Shown here in pieces: positions 1-7,682 of a DNA stretch of 51,744 bases. The stretch is taken from positions 1-51,744 of the forward strand of contig NZ_FRDH01000017.1 in NCBI RefSeq assembly GCF_900143205.1, in the 5' to 3' direction. A program made the position numbers and the translations under genes. This DNA is from Butyrivibrio hungatei DSM 14810. GTDB taxonomy: Bacteria; Bacillota; Clostridia; Lachnospirales; Lachnospiraceae. Within the stretch, counting starts at the first letter, position 1. The number at the start of each line of letters is the position of its first letter. Below the pieces are notes generated by a model, which worked only from the letters and a program-made list of their open reading frames with translations, had not been told where the DNA came from and did no database searches.

Positions 1-181
1 CTTCAGGAATCGCAAATGATTTCTTCCGCAGACGTTTGATAGCAGTACAAAACGAAGAGTTTGGAATTCCATTTACTCTGCAAAACTGAGCATCGGATAG
101 TCCACTCTTACGGCAGTCCATGATGAGTCTGTACCAGTCCTCATCAGATCTGCGAGGTAATTGTTTCCTTGGATTCGACAT
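1..181 (-). CDS. tnpA: IS66-type accessory protein TnpA, partial
   Basis: The minus-strand reading frame starts at ATG 181 and runs off the left edge, leaving about 60 residues. It begins MSNPRKQLPRRSDEDWYRLI and continues with a helix-turn-helix-like stretch (GLSDAQFCRVNGIPNSSF). This is the typical N-terminus of the small TnpA-like accessory protein found upstream of tnpB and tnpC in IS66 elements of Lachnospiraceae. AAGGAG sits just upstream of the start on that strand. The rest of the element (tnpB, tnpC) would lie to the left, outside the window. The role of IS66 TnpA in transposition is not well defined. The family call is from recognition of the sequence; the link to a complete IS66 is inferred. 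Confidence 0.72.
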   Translation of the reverse strand, partial: MSNPRKQLPRRSDEDWYRLIMDCRKSGLSDAQFCRVNGIPNSSFCTAIKRLRKKSFAIPE

Positions 182-310
182 AGCAGCTCCTTCCAAGTCG
201 TAGTGAAATGTTCATCATTCGACTTTAAACATAGTAAAATGTACGTTATTCGAATCCATTATGAACTTGTTTAGTGGCGGCAGCTATCCGCCTAATAATT
301 TAGCGCTTAC
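1..310 (-). mobile_element. Right part of an IS66-type insertion sequence with probable terminus near 310
   Basis: The partial tnpA gene lies near the end of an element. On the minus strand the sequence beginning at 310 reads GTAAGCGCTA, the kind of GTAA-starting terminal repeat seen in IS66 elements. Just inside it is a GGCGG/CCGCC hairpin (about 274-291). If 310 is the terminus, the adjoining 8 bases from 311 (gatagagc) would be the expected 8-bp target duplication. The other end is not in the window, so neither the inverted repeat nor the duplication can be confirmed. Confidence 0.45.
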
Positions 311-398
311 GATAGAGCAGTTTGTCATAAGTATGAATAGTGTTCTCAAAATCGGAATTCTTTAATTCCTAAAATCAGAATCGAAAGGAGATGTGCAT

Positions 399-683
399 AT
401 GGCAGTATTGACCAAGTATGAACAAGAAACAATCATCAACTTTAATGTTGCTGAATCTGATGCGATAGTCTTTACCTGTGACAAGGCGGTTATGAGAAAA
501 CTTGATACGTTAGTTAACGAGTTCCCAGAGGTGTATAAGTTTCTAAAGGTAACTGATATCGACAAGATATATTCTATGATGAAACAGTACGTTAGTTATC
601 GTAAGCCTAGAAAGATATCGGAGGAACTAAAGCAACAGCGAAGAGAGCAAATAGCAAAGTTAAACTGTAGACGTAATTCATGA
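399..683 (+). CDS. Small conserved protein found beside mobile-element recombinases
   Basis: This 94-residue protein starts at ATG 399, chosen because AAAGGAG (384-390) lies 8 bases upstream; an in-frame GTG at 393 is too close to that site. It begins MAVLTKYEQETIINFNVAES and ends in a basic tail (SEELKQQRREQIAKLNCRRN). Proteins with this beginning and a charged end are common in integrative elements of Bacillota, often next to site-specific recombinases and often mislabelled 'immunoglobulin' or 'molecular chaperone'. No biochemical function is known to me. It ends 20 bases before the resolvase start, so the two are probably cotranscribed. A short hairpin (GGAATT/AATTCC, 354-369) lies upstream. 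Confidence 0.7.
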   Translation: MAVLTKYEQETIINFNVAESDAIVFTCDKAVMRKLDTLVNEFPEVYKFLKVTDIDKIYSMMKQYVSYRKPRKISEELKQQRREQIAKLNCRRNS

Positions 684-703
684 ATCATGAGCGGAGGTGC
701 ATT

Positions 704-1318
704 ATGAGTAAGAATCAAGAAAAAATCTATGGTTACGCTAGAGTTTCAACACGAGAGCAAAACGAGGACAGGCAGATTATTGCCTTGAAAGAGATGGGAG
801 TGCCAGAAAAAAACATCTATTTGGACAAGCTTTCTGGGAAGAATTTTGAAAGACCGCAATATAAACGACTTTTGAAAAAACTCAATAGTGAGTCAGTACT
901 CTATATCAAGTCCATTGATAGGCTAGGACGTAGTTATCGTGATTTAAGTGAACAATGGCGAATTATCACCAAGGAAAAAGGTGCTGATATTGTGGTGATT
1001 GATATGCCTATTCTTGATACAAGACGCGAAAAGAATCTTCTCGGTACGTTTATTAGTGACTTGATTCTTGCATTGCTTTCTTATATGGCTGAAACAGAAT
1101 ATCGTACAATTCATCAAAGACAGGCGGAGGGAATTGCAGCTGCGAAGGCAAGAGGTGTTAAACTTGGACGTCCACCAAGACCTTTGCCAGAAAATTTTCA
1201 TGCAGTTTATCAGAAGTGGAAAGCTGGGGAAATAATTACTGAAGAGGCTGCAAAGCAAGTAAATATGCCTGCCTCAACATTTAGATATCGAGCAGGAATA
1301 TACAAGAAAGCCACTTAA
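704..1318 (+). CDS. Serine recombinase, resolvase/invertase family
   Basis: This 204-residue small serine recombinase catalyses site-specific DNA strand exchange. The N-terminus IYGYARVSTREQN carries the family motif with the catalytic Ser15 and nearby Arg13. Residues IKSIDRLGRSYRDL form the conserved arginine-containing active-site segment, and a long helix (AETEYRTIHQRQAEGIAAAKARGVKLGRP) leads to a short DNA-binding domain ending in a helix-turn-helix (EEAAKQVNMPASTFRY). The length matches resolvases of the Tn3 and Tn552 type, not large integrases. ATG 704 follows GGAGG at about 693-697; an earlier in-frame ATG at 680 lacks such a site. It could resolve cointegrates or invert DNA; the partner site is not certain. 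Confidence 0.92.
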   Translation: MSKNQEKIYGYARVSTREQNEDRQIIALKEMGVPEKNIYLDKLSGKNFERPQYKRLLKKLNSESVLYIKSIDRLGRSYRDLSEQWRIITKEKGADIVVIDMPILDTRREKNLLGTFISDLILALLSYMAETEYRTIHQRQAEGIAAAKARGVKLGRPPRPLPENFHAVYQKWKAGEIITEEAAKQVNMPASTFRYRAGIYKKAT

Positions 1319-1321
1319 TTG

Positions 1322-1357
1322 AAAGTGCATCTTTAAGCAAGAAGGTGTACTTTCTTG
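1322..1357. repeat. Inverted repeats just downstream of the resolvase gene
   Basis: AAAGTGCA (1322-1329) and TGTACTTT (1346-1353) form an inverted repeat with one mismatch. CAAGAA (1338-1343) pairs with TTCTTG (1352-1357). The position directly after the resolvase stop could suit a recombination site or a weak terminator without a T-run. There is no direct evidence for either. Confidence 0.35.
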
Positions 1358-1502
1358 TTGGGCAAATATCGAAACATTTTTTATGAACAAAGATTCTTTA
1401 AATACTGATTATTTATGGTTTTTGATTATTAAAAGTCTTATAATGAAAAATGTTGATTTGATATTTAATGAAAAACAAGAAAGTACGCTTTTTGGATATG
1501 TT

Positions 1503-2612
1503 ATGAAAGAAACAGAAAACAAAGATAAGATTTGGTTTTGGGTAACAATAGCGATGACATTTTTTATTATGTTATTGTTTGCATTACCTACTATAATTAT
1601 TGACCCGTATTTCCATTATCACGAGCCGTTAACTGATTATGGATATACATTTTATCGCCAGCGATATTCCAATGATGGTATAGTGAGACATTTTGATTAT
1701 GACGCTTATATTGTTGGAACTTCTATGACAGAAAATTTTAAAGCATCAGAAGCATCAGAGATATTTGGATATAACTTTATCAAAGTTCCTTATAGTGGCG
1801 GATATTATAAAGAATTGGATCATCTGATTAAAAGGTCATTTAGTTCAGACAATGACATAAAAATGGTTATACGGTGTTTGGATTATACTTTGCTGGCTCG
1901 AGATAAGGACGCAGAGCATGAAGAGAAAGACACATTGCATCCTCAGTTTAAAGCTCCTGAGTATATGGTAAATGCTAATCCTTTTGATGATATCAAATAT
2001 GTTCTGAATAAAACAATTTTATTCAACGAAACTTATTCAACTTATTTGAATATTAGGAATGAGGTTCCAACTACAAATTTTGATAGTTATTCTAATTGGT
2101 GTTCAGCCTTTACGTTTGGAAGAGAAACTGTGCTGGGAGAATATACACATACTGATGATGTACAACCAGAAAAGGAATTTACGCAAGATGATTATGAAAT
2201 GATAAAAGGGAACGTTGAACAAAATGTCATTGCTACAATAAACGAACATCCAGATACCACATTTTATTTGTTCTTTTCTCCATATAGTATTTGTTATTGG
2301 GATACAGCTCATTCTAATGGAACTGTTAAATGGAATATTGAGGCTGAGCGGACGGCAATAGAACTACTTCTTGAATGCCCGAATGCCAAGCTATATTCTT
2401 TTACAAATGACTTTGATTTAACATGTAACCTAGATAATTATAAAGACCAAGTACATTATGGTGAGTGGGTTAATAGCGATATTCTTGTTAGAATGAAAAA
2501 CGGTGAAAATATGCTGACAAAAGAAAACTACAAAGAGTATTTGGATGAAATAGAAGAGTTTTATAGTAATTATGATTACAGCACTTTTGCCGTAGGTAAT
2601 GAGGAACAATAA
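1503..2612 (+). CDS. Membrane-anchored SGNH-like protein, partner of the adjacent MBOAT acyltransferase
   Basis: About 369 residues from ATG 1503. One N-terminal membrane segment (about residues 10-32) is followed by an extracytoplasmic domain. GTSMTENF with Ser74 resembles SGNH block I, and DQVHYGEW near the C-terminus supplies the DxxH pair (Asp315, His318). It is a clear paralog of the protein at 24102-25241; both have D-P-x-F-H-Y-H after the membrane helix and share GTSMTENF. Such proteins sit beside AlgI-type MBOATs and probably help transfer or remove acyl groups on exported glycan (inference). An upstream in-frame ATG at 1383 would add 40 residues, but it lacks a ribosome binding site and has no match in the paralog. 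The stop overlaps the MBOAT start by one base. Confidence 0.72.
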   Translation: MKETENKDKIWFWVTIAMTFFIMLLFALPTIIIDPYFHYHEPLTDYGYTFYRQRYSNDGIVRHFDYDAYIVGTSMTENFKASEASEIFGYNFIKVPYSGGYYKELDHLIKRSFSSDNDIKMVIRCLDYTLLARDKDAEHEEKDTLHPQFKAPEYMVNANPFDDIKYVLNKTILFNETYSTYLNIRNEVPTTNFDSYSNWCSAFTFGRETVLGEYTHTDDVQPEKEFTQDDYEMIKGNVEQNVIATINEHPDTTFYLFFSPYSICYWDTAHSNGTVKWNIEAERTAIELLLECPNAKLYSFTNDFDLTCNLDNYKDQVHYGEWVNSDILVRMKNGENMLTKENYKEYLDEIEEFYSNYDYSTFAVGNEEQ

Positions 2613-4099
2613 TGGGATTCGGTAGTTTTTTCTATATATTAGTTTTTTTGCCACTCAGTATAGTTGGCTATTTTGTTTTTAATAAATTCAAAAAATACAC
2701 CATTGCAAATATTTTCTTAGTTTGTATGTCTTTATGGTTTGTTGGGTATTTTAATTATATTTATGCATTGATGTTGTGTGGAAGCGTGCTCATAAACTAT
2801 CTATTTAGCATGGTCATAAAAAAATTATCTGCTAAAAGGATTAGACAATGTGCTCTTGTGGTTGGTATTCTTTGTAATGTGGCGTCATTGCTGTATTTTA
2901 AGTACTATAATTTTTTTATAGAAAATATAAATAATGCATTCAATACCGGATTACTGACTAAAGAAATTATATTGCCTCTTGGAATTAGTTTTTATACTTT
3001 TCAGCAGATAGCTTTCTTAGTAGACACTTATAGAGAGCTTAATAAAGATACCAGATTTATAGATTATGCATTGTATGTAGTTTATTTTCCTCATATTGCT
3101 TCAGGACCTATACTGATGCACAATGATGTTATTGAACAGTTTAGGGATGAAAATAAACGAGGTTTGGATTATCAGAATCTTTTATCGGGTTTATATTGTT
3201 TTTCTATAGGACTATTCAAAAAAGTAATAATAGCAGACACATTTGCAAATGCCGTGTCGTGGGGATTTAGCAATGTAGATGCCATGTCATCACTTGATAT
3301 TTTCATTGTATCTCTTTGCTATACGTTCCAATTATATTTTGACTTTAGCGGTTATTGTGATATGGCTATTGGAACGAGTAGAATGTTTAACATTGAATTA
3401 CCTATAAACTTTAACTCTCCGTATCAGTCAACTTCAATAATAGATTTCTGGGGACGATGGCATCTTACATTGACTCAATTTTTGAGAGAATATATTTATT
3501 TTCCGCTGGGGGGTAGTAAAAAGGGAAAGGTACGTACATATGCCAATATAATGATTATTTTTTTGATAAGTGGTATATGGCACGGAGCCAATTGGACATT
3601 TATAGTATGGGGACTGCTACATGGTTTCTTGAATTGTCTGAATAGGATTTTCAAAAAGACCTGGGAAAAAACAAATGTAGTATTTCAATGGATGGTGACA
3701 TTTACACTAGTTGATTTTCTGTGGCTGCTATTTAGAGCCGAAAGTTTATCACAGGCAGTATATTTATTAAAGAAAATGATGTGCATGGATTCTTTATTTG
3801 TGAGCCAAGGGCTTATCGATAGCGTGGCATTAACAGAAATTAGTTTCTGGGAAACACAATCTTTTTCAAGTGCATTTAAATATATAGCCGAAGGTATACA
3901 ATATTTCTACAATAGAATATATGGTTTTAACCTATGGGCAATTCTTTTGATAGCATTTTTTATAGTGCTGAATTTAAAAAATACTAAACAGATTACCTAT
4001 AAGAGGTCTTTCTGGAGATCCTTATCTATAGCTATCATGCTTGTGTGGTCTATGGTATCATTTACGGGTGTGGCAACATACATCTACGCAGGTTTTTAG
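2612..4099 (+). CDS. MBOAT family O-acyltransferase (AlgI-like)
   Basis: A 495-residue polytopic membrane protein of the AlgI/DltB class, which passes acyl groups across the membrane to polysaccharide. Diagnostic stretches are PLGISFYTFQQIAFLVDTYR, YFDFSGYCDMAIG, NFNSPYQSTSIIDFWGRWHL and SGIWHGANWTF with the conserved His324. Many hydrophobic helices cover the whole length. It starts inside the stop codon of the upstream SGNH-like gene (TAATG), which implies translational coupling and a joint function. Length is normal for AlgI relatives. The acyl donor and the glycan target cannot be read from the sequence. A strong hairpin terminator follows after about 75 bases. Confidence 0.93.
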   Translation: MGFGSFFYILVFLPLSIVGYFVFNKFKKYTIANIFLVCMSLWFVGYFNYIYALMLCGSVLINYLFSMVIKKLSAKRIRQCALVVGILCNVASLLYFKYYNFFIENINNAFNTGLLTKEIILPLGISFYTFQQIAFLVDTYRELNKDTRFIDYALYVVYFPHIASGPILMHNDVIEQFRDENKRGLDYQNLLSGLYCFSIGLFKKVIIADTFANAVSWGFSNVDAMSSLDIFIVSLCYTFQLYFDFSGYCDMAIGTSRMFNIELPINFNSPYQSTSIIDFWGRWHLTLTQFLREYIYFPLGGSKKGKVRTYANIMIIFLISGIWHGANWTFIVWGLLHGFLNCLNRIFKKTWEKTNVVFQWMVTFTLVDFLWLLFRAESLSQAVYLLKKMMCMDSLFVSQGLIDSVALTEISFWETQSFSSAFKYIAEGIQYFYNRIYGFNLWAILLIAFFIVLNLKNTKQITYKRSFWRSLSIAIMLVWSMVSFTGVATYIYAGF

Positions 4100-4100
4100 T

Positions 4101-4129
4101 TTGAGAAATAATAGAATGCTAAATACAAA
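4101..4129 (+). promoter_or_regulatory. Possible sigma-A-type promoter
   Basis: TTGAGA (4101-4106) and TACAAA (4124-4129) are separated by 17 bases and partly match -35 and -10 boxes. The site would lie just after the MBOAT stop and upstream of a palindrome, a terminator hairpin and a small gene. AT-rich DNA gives many such matches by chance. Confidence 0.25.
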
Positions 4130-4132
4130 ATA

Positions 4133-4151
4133 TTCTCAACATTGTTGAGAA
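4133..4151. repeat. Perfect short palindrome
   Basis: TTCTCAACATTGTTGAGAA has 9-base arms around one central T. A further copy of the half-site TTGAGAA lies at 4101-4107. It could be an operator for a dimeric regulator or an RNA hairpin ahead of the terminator at 4173. No regulator gene is adjacent. Confidence 0.5.
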
Positions 4152-4172
4152 AAATAATAAACATAGCTACAG

Positions 4173-4209
4173 AGCACTTTAGATTCAAAACGTCTAAGGT
4201 GCTTTTTTT
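4173..4209 (+). terminator. Strong rho-independent terminator
   Basis: AGCACTTTAGA (4173-4183) pairs with TCTAAGGTGCT (4193-4203), an 11-bp stem with one G-U pair, followed by seven T (4203-4209). It closes the SGNH-like/MBOAT pair. It could also act as an attenuator for the small gene that begins 25 bases later. Confidence 0.85.
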
Positions 4210-4234
4210 ATACAAATTTTAGGAGGAAATCAAA

Positions 4235-4420
4235 ATGATTAACAACGAAATCACAACAATCAAGGGAAAGGAGAGTGCCCAAAAGGCTCTTGAGCAAGCG
4301 AAGAATCGTGTTGCTGTTGAAAGGAAGAAAGCGAATGCAGAAAAGAGATGGAATGATTATAATCTAGGAGAAAGACATATGAATCATGCAATTTGCCCCC
4401 TCCCCTCAAAAATAGTATAA
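4235..4420 (+). CDS. Small lysine-rich hypothetical protein
   Basis: Sixty-one residues, start MINNEITTIKGKESAQKALE, supported by a very good ribosome binding site (AGGAGG, 4222-4227). Residues 10-45 are rich in Lys, Glu and Ala and probably form one helix (SAQKALEQAKNRVAVERKKA). The last 12 residues (NHAICPLPSKIV) read into the sequence just before a terminator and look unlike the rest, so this may be the cut end of a longer gene. It stands alone between two terminators, unlike the dense operon around it. I do not recognise a family. It is distantly reminiscent of short helical proteins of conjugative elements, but that is only an impression. Confidence 0.5.
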   Translation: MINNEITTIKGKESAQKALEQAKNRVAVERKKANAEKRWNDYNLGERHMNHAICPLPSKIV

Positions 4421-4423
4421 TTT

Positions 4424-4449
4424 AAGCGACGCACAAGCGTCGCTTTTAT
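4424..4449 (+). terminator. Rho-independent terminator after the small gene
   Basis: AAGCGACGC (4424-4432) and GCGTCGCTT (4437-4445) form a perfect 9-bp GC-rich stem with loop ACAA, followed by a short T-rich stretch (ttattg). It separates the small gene from the SGNH lipoprotein gene at 4485. Confidence 0.82.
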
Positions 4450-4484
4450 TGTATTACAATCATCACAACTAAGCGGAAACAAAG

Positions 4485-5177
4485 ATGAAAGCAAATAAAA
4501 AGATACTACTATTACCAGTAATACTACTAACGCTCCTACTATGTAGTTGCGGTAAAAATACCATTGACACCACTTCAAATGGACAAAATACCGCTGCAAG
4601 TACCACATCATCTGAAGAGACAACCTATTACGATTACGGTTATGCTTCCCTTATACAGCAAAAGAACTATGGACGTATCCTTTTCGTTGGAGATTCCAGA
4701 ACTGTGGATATGTTCATTGCAACTGTTCATGATGTATCTGGCATAAATGCAGATGGAATCACAGTATATGCAATGGACGGCGGCGGATATGATTATCTAG
4801 TGGAAACCATCGATGCGTATGGTATGGATAACTTTGATACCTTGATTACATGGCTTGGCGCAAATGATGCTGGTAATTTCACACCATATATTGGCTACTA
4901 TAACGGCATACTTGAAAATGGAAAAAGACTGATTTTATGTAATGTGGGTCCAACTGATGATGAGCATTTGCTAGATGTTTGCATACCGGACTATCTAAAT
5001 GAAAAAATGCTACAGTACAACCAAGCGCAGGCTGAATGGGCAGCAGAGCATGATATAAAAGTGATTGATTTGTATACTTTTGTTTCTGAAAATATCGGCA
5101 TTGAAGAAGTTGATGGCGTACATTATGAGCCTAAGCCAACTACGACAGTGTGGGATGAAATAATGAATAATATTTAA
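4485..5177 (+). CDS. SGNH/GDSL-type lipoprotein hydrolase
   Basis: A 230-residue lipoprotein. The N-terminus has two lysines, a hydrophobic core and a lipobox LCSC with the lipidated Cys22, followed by a Thr/Ser-rich linker. The SGNH fold is shown by RILFVGDSRTVDM (nucleophile Ser71), the GAND motif (LGANDAGN) and DGVH (Asp210, His213). Such enzymes cleave or transfer O-acyl esters on surface polymers. It ends 30 bases before the FkbH-like gene, so it may act on a product of that cassette or edit the acylation added by MBOATs (inference). A terminator just upstream suggests it starts a new transcription unit; no clear promoter could be fixed. The exact substrate is unknown. Confidence 0.87.
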   Translation: MKANKKILLLPVILLTLLLCSCGKNTIDTTSNGQNTAASTTSSEETTYYDYGYASLIQQKNYGRILFVGDSRTVDMFIATVHDVSGINADGITVYAMDGGGYDYLVETIDAYGMDNFDTLITWLGANDAGNFTPYIGYYNGILENGKRLILCNVGPTDDEHLLDVCIPDYLNEKMLQYNQAQAEWAAEHDIKVIDLYTFVSENIGIEEVDGVHYEPKPTTTVWDEIMNNI

Positions 5178-5207
5178 TTAGCGCTAAATAACATAGAAAG
5201 AGACTTT

Positions 5208-6998
5208 ATGCGAGAACTTGATTACCCATTCGACTCCGAATGGATTTTAAAGAAAAAAAGGAAAATAAAAAAAGAACTGTTAGCAGACACCACTAAGAGC
5301 TATATAGAAAAACGAATAGCCATCCTCGGTGGTAGCACTACCAGTGACATAAAGGATATTCTAGAGCTATTTCTGTTAAATGATGGAATCAAGCCTACCT
5401 TCTACGAGTCAGAATACAACAAGTACTATGAAGACGGAATGTTTGATAACCCAGCCCTGGTAGACTTTGACCCAGAGATTATTTATATTCACACATCCAA
5501 CAGAAATATATATGATTGGCCTGAAGTAACAGACAACAACGAGCAGATTAGCCAGAAGCTAGAAAACGAAATTAATAAATTCACTAGCCTTTGGAACCAT
5601 CTATTTGATAAATATCATTGCTCCATCATTCAGAATAACTTCGAAATGCCATTCTACAGACTTCTTGGCAACCAAGATGCATGCATGCTTCAAGGTAAAC
5701 TGAACTTCATAAATAGACTGAATGAAAAACTCTATGAATATGCTAGAAATCATGAGAATTTTTACATTCATGACATAAACTATGAAGCAGCATCATACGG
5801 TTTAGAGAAGTGGGCTGATCCATCATTTTGGCATCTATACAAGTATGCTATGTGTGTGCCAGCAATTCCTTATACAGCGCACGGAGTGTATAAAATCATC
5901 AAATCTATTCTTGGCAAAAACAAGAAAGTTCTGGCATTAGACCTTGATAATACGCTTTGGGGCGGAGTCATTGGTGACGACGGACCTGAGAATATTGAGA
6001 TTGGACAAGAGACTGCAATTGGTCAGACGTACTCTGAGTTCCAGAGATATATAAAAGAACAAAAGAACATCGGAGCACTTCTGACAGTTATATCCAAAAA
6101 TGATGATGAAGTAGCAAAGAAGGGTTTAGCGAGACCGGATTCTATTCTTAAGGAAGGTGACTTTGTGTCCTTTAAAGCAAACTGGGAACCAAAGGGTAAG
6201 AATCTTGTAGATGAAGCTAATGAGCTTAGCTTACTTCCAGAATCCTTTGTACTGATAGATGATAACCCTGCGGAGCGAGAAAATGTATCTCAGACTATAA
6301 GTGGAGTGCAAACGCCAGATATAGGACAGGTTGAGCAATATATTCAGAGAATAGATCAAGCTGGATACTTTGAAGTGACCAAACTTTCTGCTGATGATAC
6401 TAAGCGAAATGAGATGTATGCGGCGAATGCAAAGCGCATACAGGCCCAGACAAGCTATTCAGATTATGGAGAGTACCTTAAGTCACTTGAAATGGTAGCA
6501 GAAATTGAGCCGTTCAATGATATGTATATGTCTAGAATTGCGCAGCTTACCAACAAGAGTAATCAGTTCAATTTAACTACTAAGAGATATACGCAGGCTG
6601 AGATTCAGGAAATATCAGAAGATGACAGTTACATTACGTTGTACGGAAAACTTGAAGATAAGTTTGGTGACAATGGTGTAGTAAGCGTTGTTATTGGCAA
6701 AGAGCTTGAAAATACGCTACATATCGACCTGTGGCTTATGAGCTGCAGAGTCTTAAAAAGAGATTTGGAATATGCTATGATGGATAAGCTGATTAGGATA
6801 TGTTCAAAAAAAGGTATCAAAATAATAATCGGCTATTATTATCCAACTGCGAAGAATTCAATGGTAAAAGAATTTTATTCACTCTTTGGATTTGAAAAGA
6901 CTGACGAAGATGCAGAAGGCAACACAACCTGGGTAAAACAGATACCTGAAGAATGCGAAAAAATGAATAAATACATAGAAGTAAAAGAGGTTAAATAA
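5208..6998 (+). CDS. FkbH-like HAD-IIIC family protein
   Basis: A 596-residue three-part protein. Residues 1-230 form an SGNH-like N-terminal region (RIAILGGSTTSDIKDILELF). Next comes the HAD domain VLALDLDNTLWGGVIGDDG, with the nucleophile in DLDNT (Asp245, Asp247). A GNAT-like C-terminal part (about 430-590, ending near SMVKEFYSLFGFEK) follows. FkbH relatives dephosphorylate 1,3-bisphosphoglycerate and load a glyceryl group onto an acyl carrier protein, as known from methoxymalonyl-ACP synthesis. An ACP gene overlaps the stop codon (TAATG), which fits that reaction. In a polysaccharide locus the product is probably an acyl decoration rather than a polyketide unit (inference). The start at 5208 follows a weak AAAGAGA site. 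Confidence 0.9.
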   Translation: MRELDYPFDSEWILKKKRKIKKELLADTTKSYIEKRIAILGGSTTSDIKDILELFLLNDGIKPTFYESEYNKYYEDGMFDNPALVDFDPEIIYIHTSNRNIYDWPEVTDNNEQISQKLENEINKFTSLWNHLFDKYHCSIIQNNFEMPFYRLLGNQDACMLQGKLNFINRLNEKLYEYARNHENFYIHDINYEAASYGLEKWADPSFWHLYKYAMCVPAIPYTAHGVYKIIKSILGKNKKVLALDLDNTLWGGVIGDDGPENIEIGQETAIGQTYSEFQRYIKEQKNIGALLTVISKNDDEVAKKGLARPDSILKEGDFVSFKANWEPKGKNLVDEANELSLLPESFVLIDDNPAERENVSQTISGVQTPDIGQVEQYIQRIDQAGYFEVTKLSADDTKRNEMYAANAKRIQAQTSYSDYGEYLKSLEMVAEIEPFNDMYMSRIAQLTNKSNQFNLTTKRYTQAEIQEISEDDSYITLYGKLEDKFGDNGVVSVVIGKELENTLHIDLWLMSCRVLKRDLEYAMMDKLIRICSKKGIKIIIGYYYPTAKNSMVKEFYSLFGFEKTDEDAEGNTTWVKQIPEECEKMNKYIEVKEVK

Positions 6999-7237
6999 TG
7001 AGTAGAGAAGAAGTATTATCAAAACTTCAAAAAATAATACGAGATGTTTTTGATGACGAAGATATTGAAGTAAGCGAAGAGACTGTTGCAACAGATGTGG
7101 ATGGTTGGGATAGCTTAGCTCATATCACACTTATCGGAACGATTGAAGACGAGTTTGATGTAAAGTTTGCGATGAAAGAGGTTGTGAATCTCAAAAAAGT
7201 AGGCAATATCATTGATTTGATCATGGAGCAGTTATAA
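6998..7237 (+). CDS. Acyl carrier protein dedicated to the FkbH cassette
   Basis: A 79-residue acidic protein of normal ACP length. VDGWDSLAHITLIGTIEDEF contains the phosphopantetheine attachment residue Ser39 in the DSL motif. The start overlaps the stop of the FkbH-like gene by one base, and the VOC gene begins two bases after its stop, so the three are translated together. It would hold the acyl group made by the FkbH-like enzyme. The sequence differs from fatty-acid ACPs in having W and H around the attachment site, as in discrete carrier proteins of secondary metabolism. The phosphopantetheinyl transferase is not in the window. Confidence 0.92.
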   Translation: MSREEVLSKLQKIIRDVFDDEDIEVSEETVATDVDGWDSLAHITLIGTIEDEFDVKFAMKEVVNLKKVGNIIDLIMEQL

Positions 7238-7239
7238 AA

Positions 7240-7629
7240 ATGAAGATCCATCATATTGGGTATTTGGTAAAAAAAATAGATAAGGCCAAAGAAGAGTTCA
7301 AAAACATGGGCTATACCGTTTTGCAAGAAGATGTTTATGATGATGACCGACAGATTAATATATGCTTCATGGAAAAAGATGGTTATGTAATAGAACTTGT
7401 GTCTCCTACATCTAAAGAATCTACAGTTGCAGGACTTATGAAAAAACTAGGAAACACGCCATATCATATTTGCTATGAGACTGAAGATATGGATAAAGAT
7501 ATACAGATCTTGCTAGCAAGAAAGTATGTAATGTGGGAAGAAAAAAAGCCAGCAATAGCTATAGATGGCAAGAAGGTATGCTTTTTGATTCATCCATATG
7601 CGGGCATGATTGAGTTGGTCGAAAGATAG
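7240..7629 (+). CDS. VOC (glyoxalase/methylmalonyl-CoA epimerase-like) protein
   Basis: A 129-residue protein with paired beta-alpha-beta-beta-beta modules. His4/His5 in MKIHHIGYLV and the Glu in GYVIELV give the metal-binding pattern of the first half. HICYET and GMIELVER supply His and Glu in the second half. This matches methylmalonyl-CoA epimerase-like members of the vicinal oxygen chelate fold. It is coupled to the ACP gene, so it may epimerise or rearrange the carrier-bound acyl group (inference). It could also be a lyase or a binding protein. The exact chemistry cannot be told from sequence. Confidence 0.85.
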   Translation: MKIHHIGYLVKKIDKAKEEFKNMGYTVLQEDVYDDDRQINICFMEKDGYVIELVSPTSKESTVAGLMKKLGNTPYHICYETEDMDKDIQILLARKYVMWEEKKPAIAIDGKKVCFLIHPYAGMIELVER

Positions 7630-7682
7630 TTTAAAAAAGATAATGATATTTAGAAAGGTTATCGGAAAAACGATATCTAACA

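Noticed and set aside
944..1258. 104-codon open frame on the minus strand inside the resolvase gene
   Set aside because: It lies fully opposite a clear serine recombinase, has no ribosome binding site, and its sequence resembles no protein family.
1383..1502. 40-residue N-terminal extension of the SGNH-like protein at 1503
   Set aside because: No ribosome binding site precedes ATG 1383 or ATG 1443, and the paralog at 24102 begins directly before the membrane helix.
4393..4421. Promoter-like TTGCCC-17-TATAAT upstream of the SGNH lipoprotein gene
   Set aside because: A strong terminator hairpin (4424-4445) follows at once and would end the transcript before the gene, so this is not listed as a promoter.
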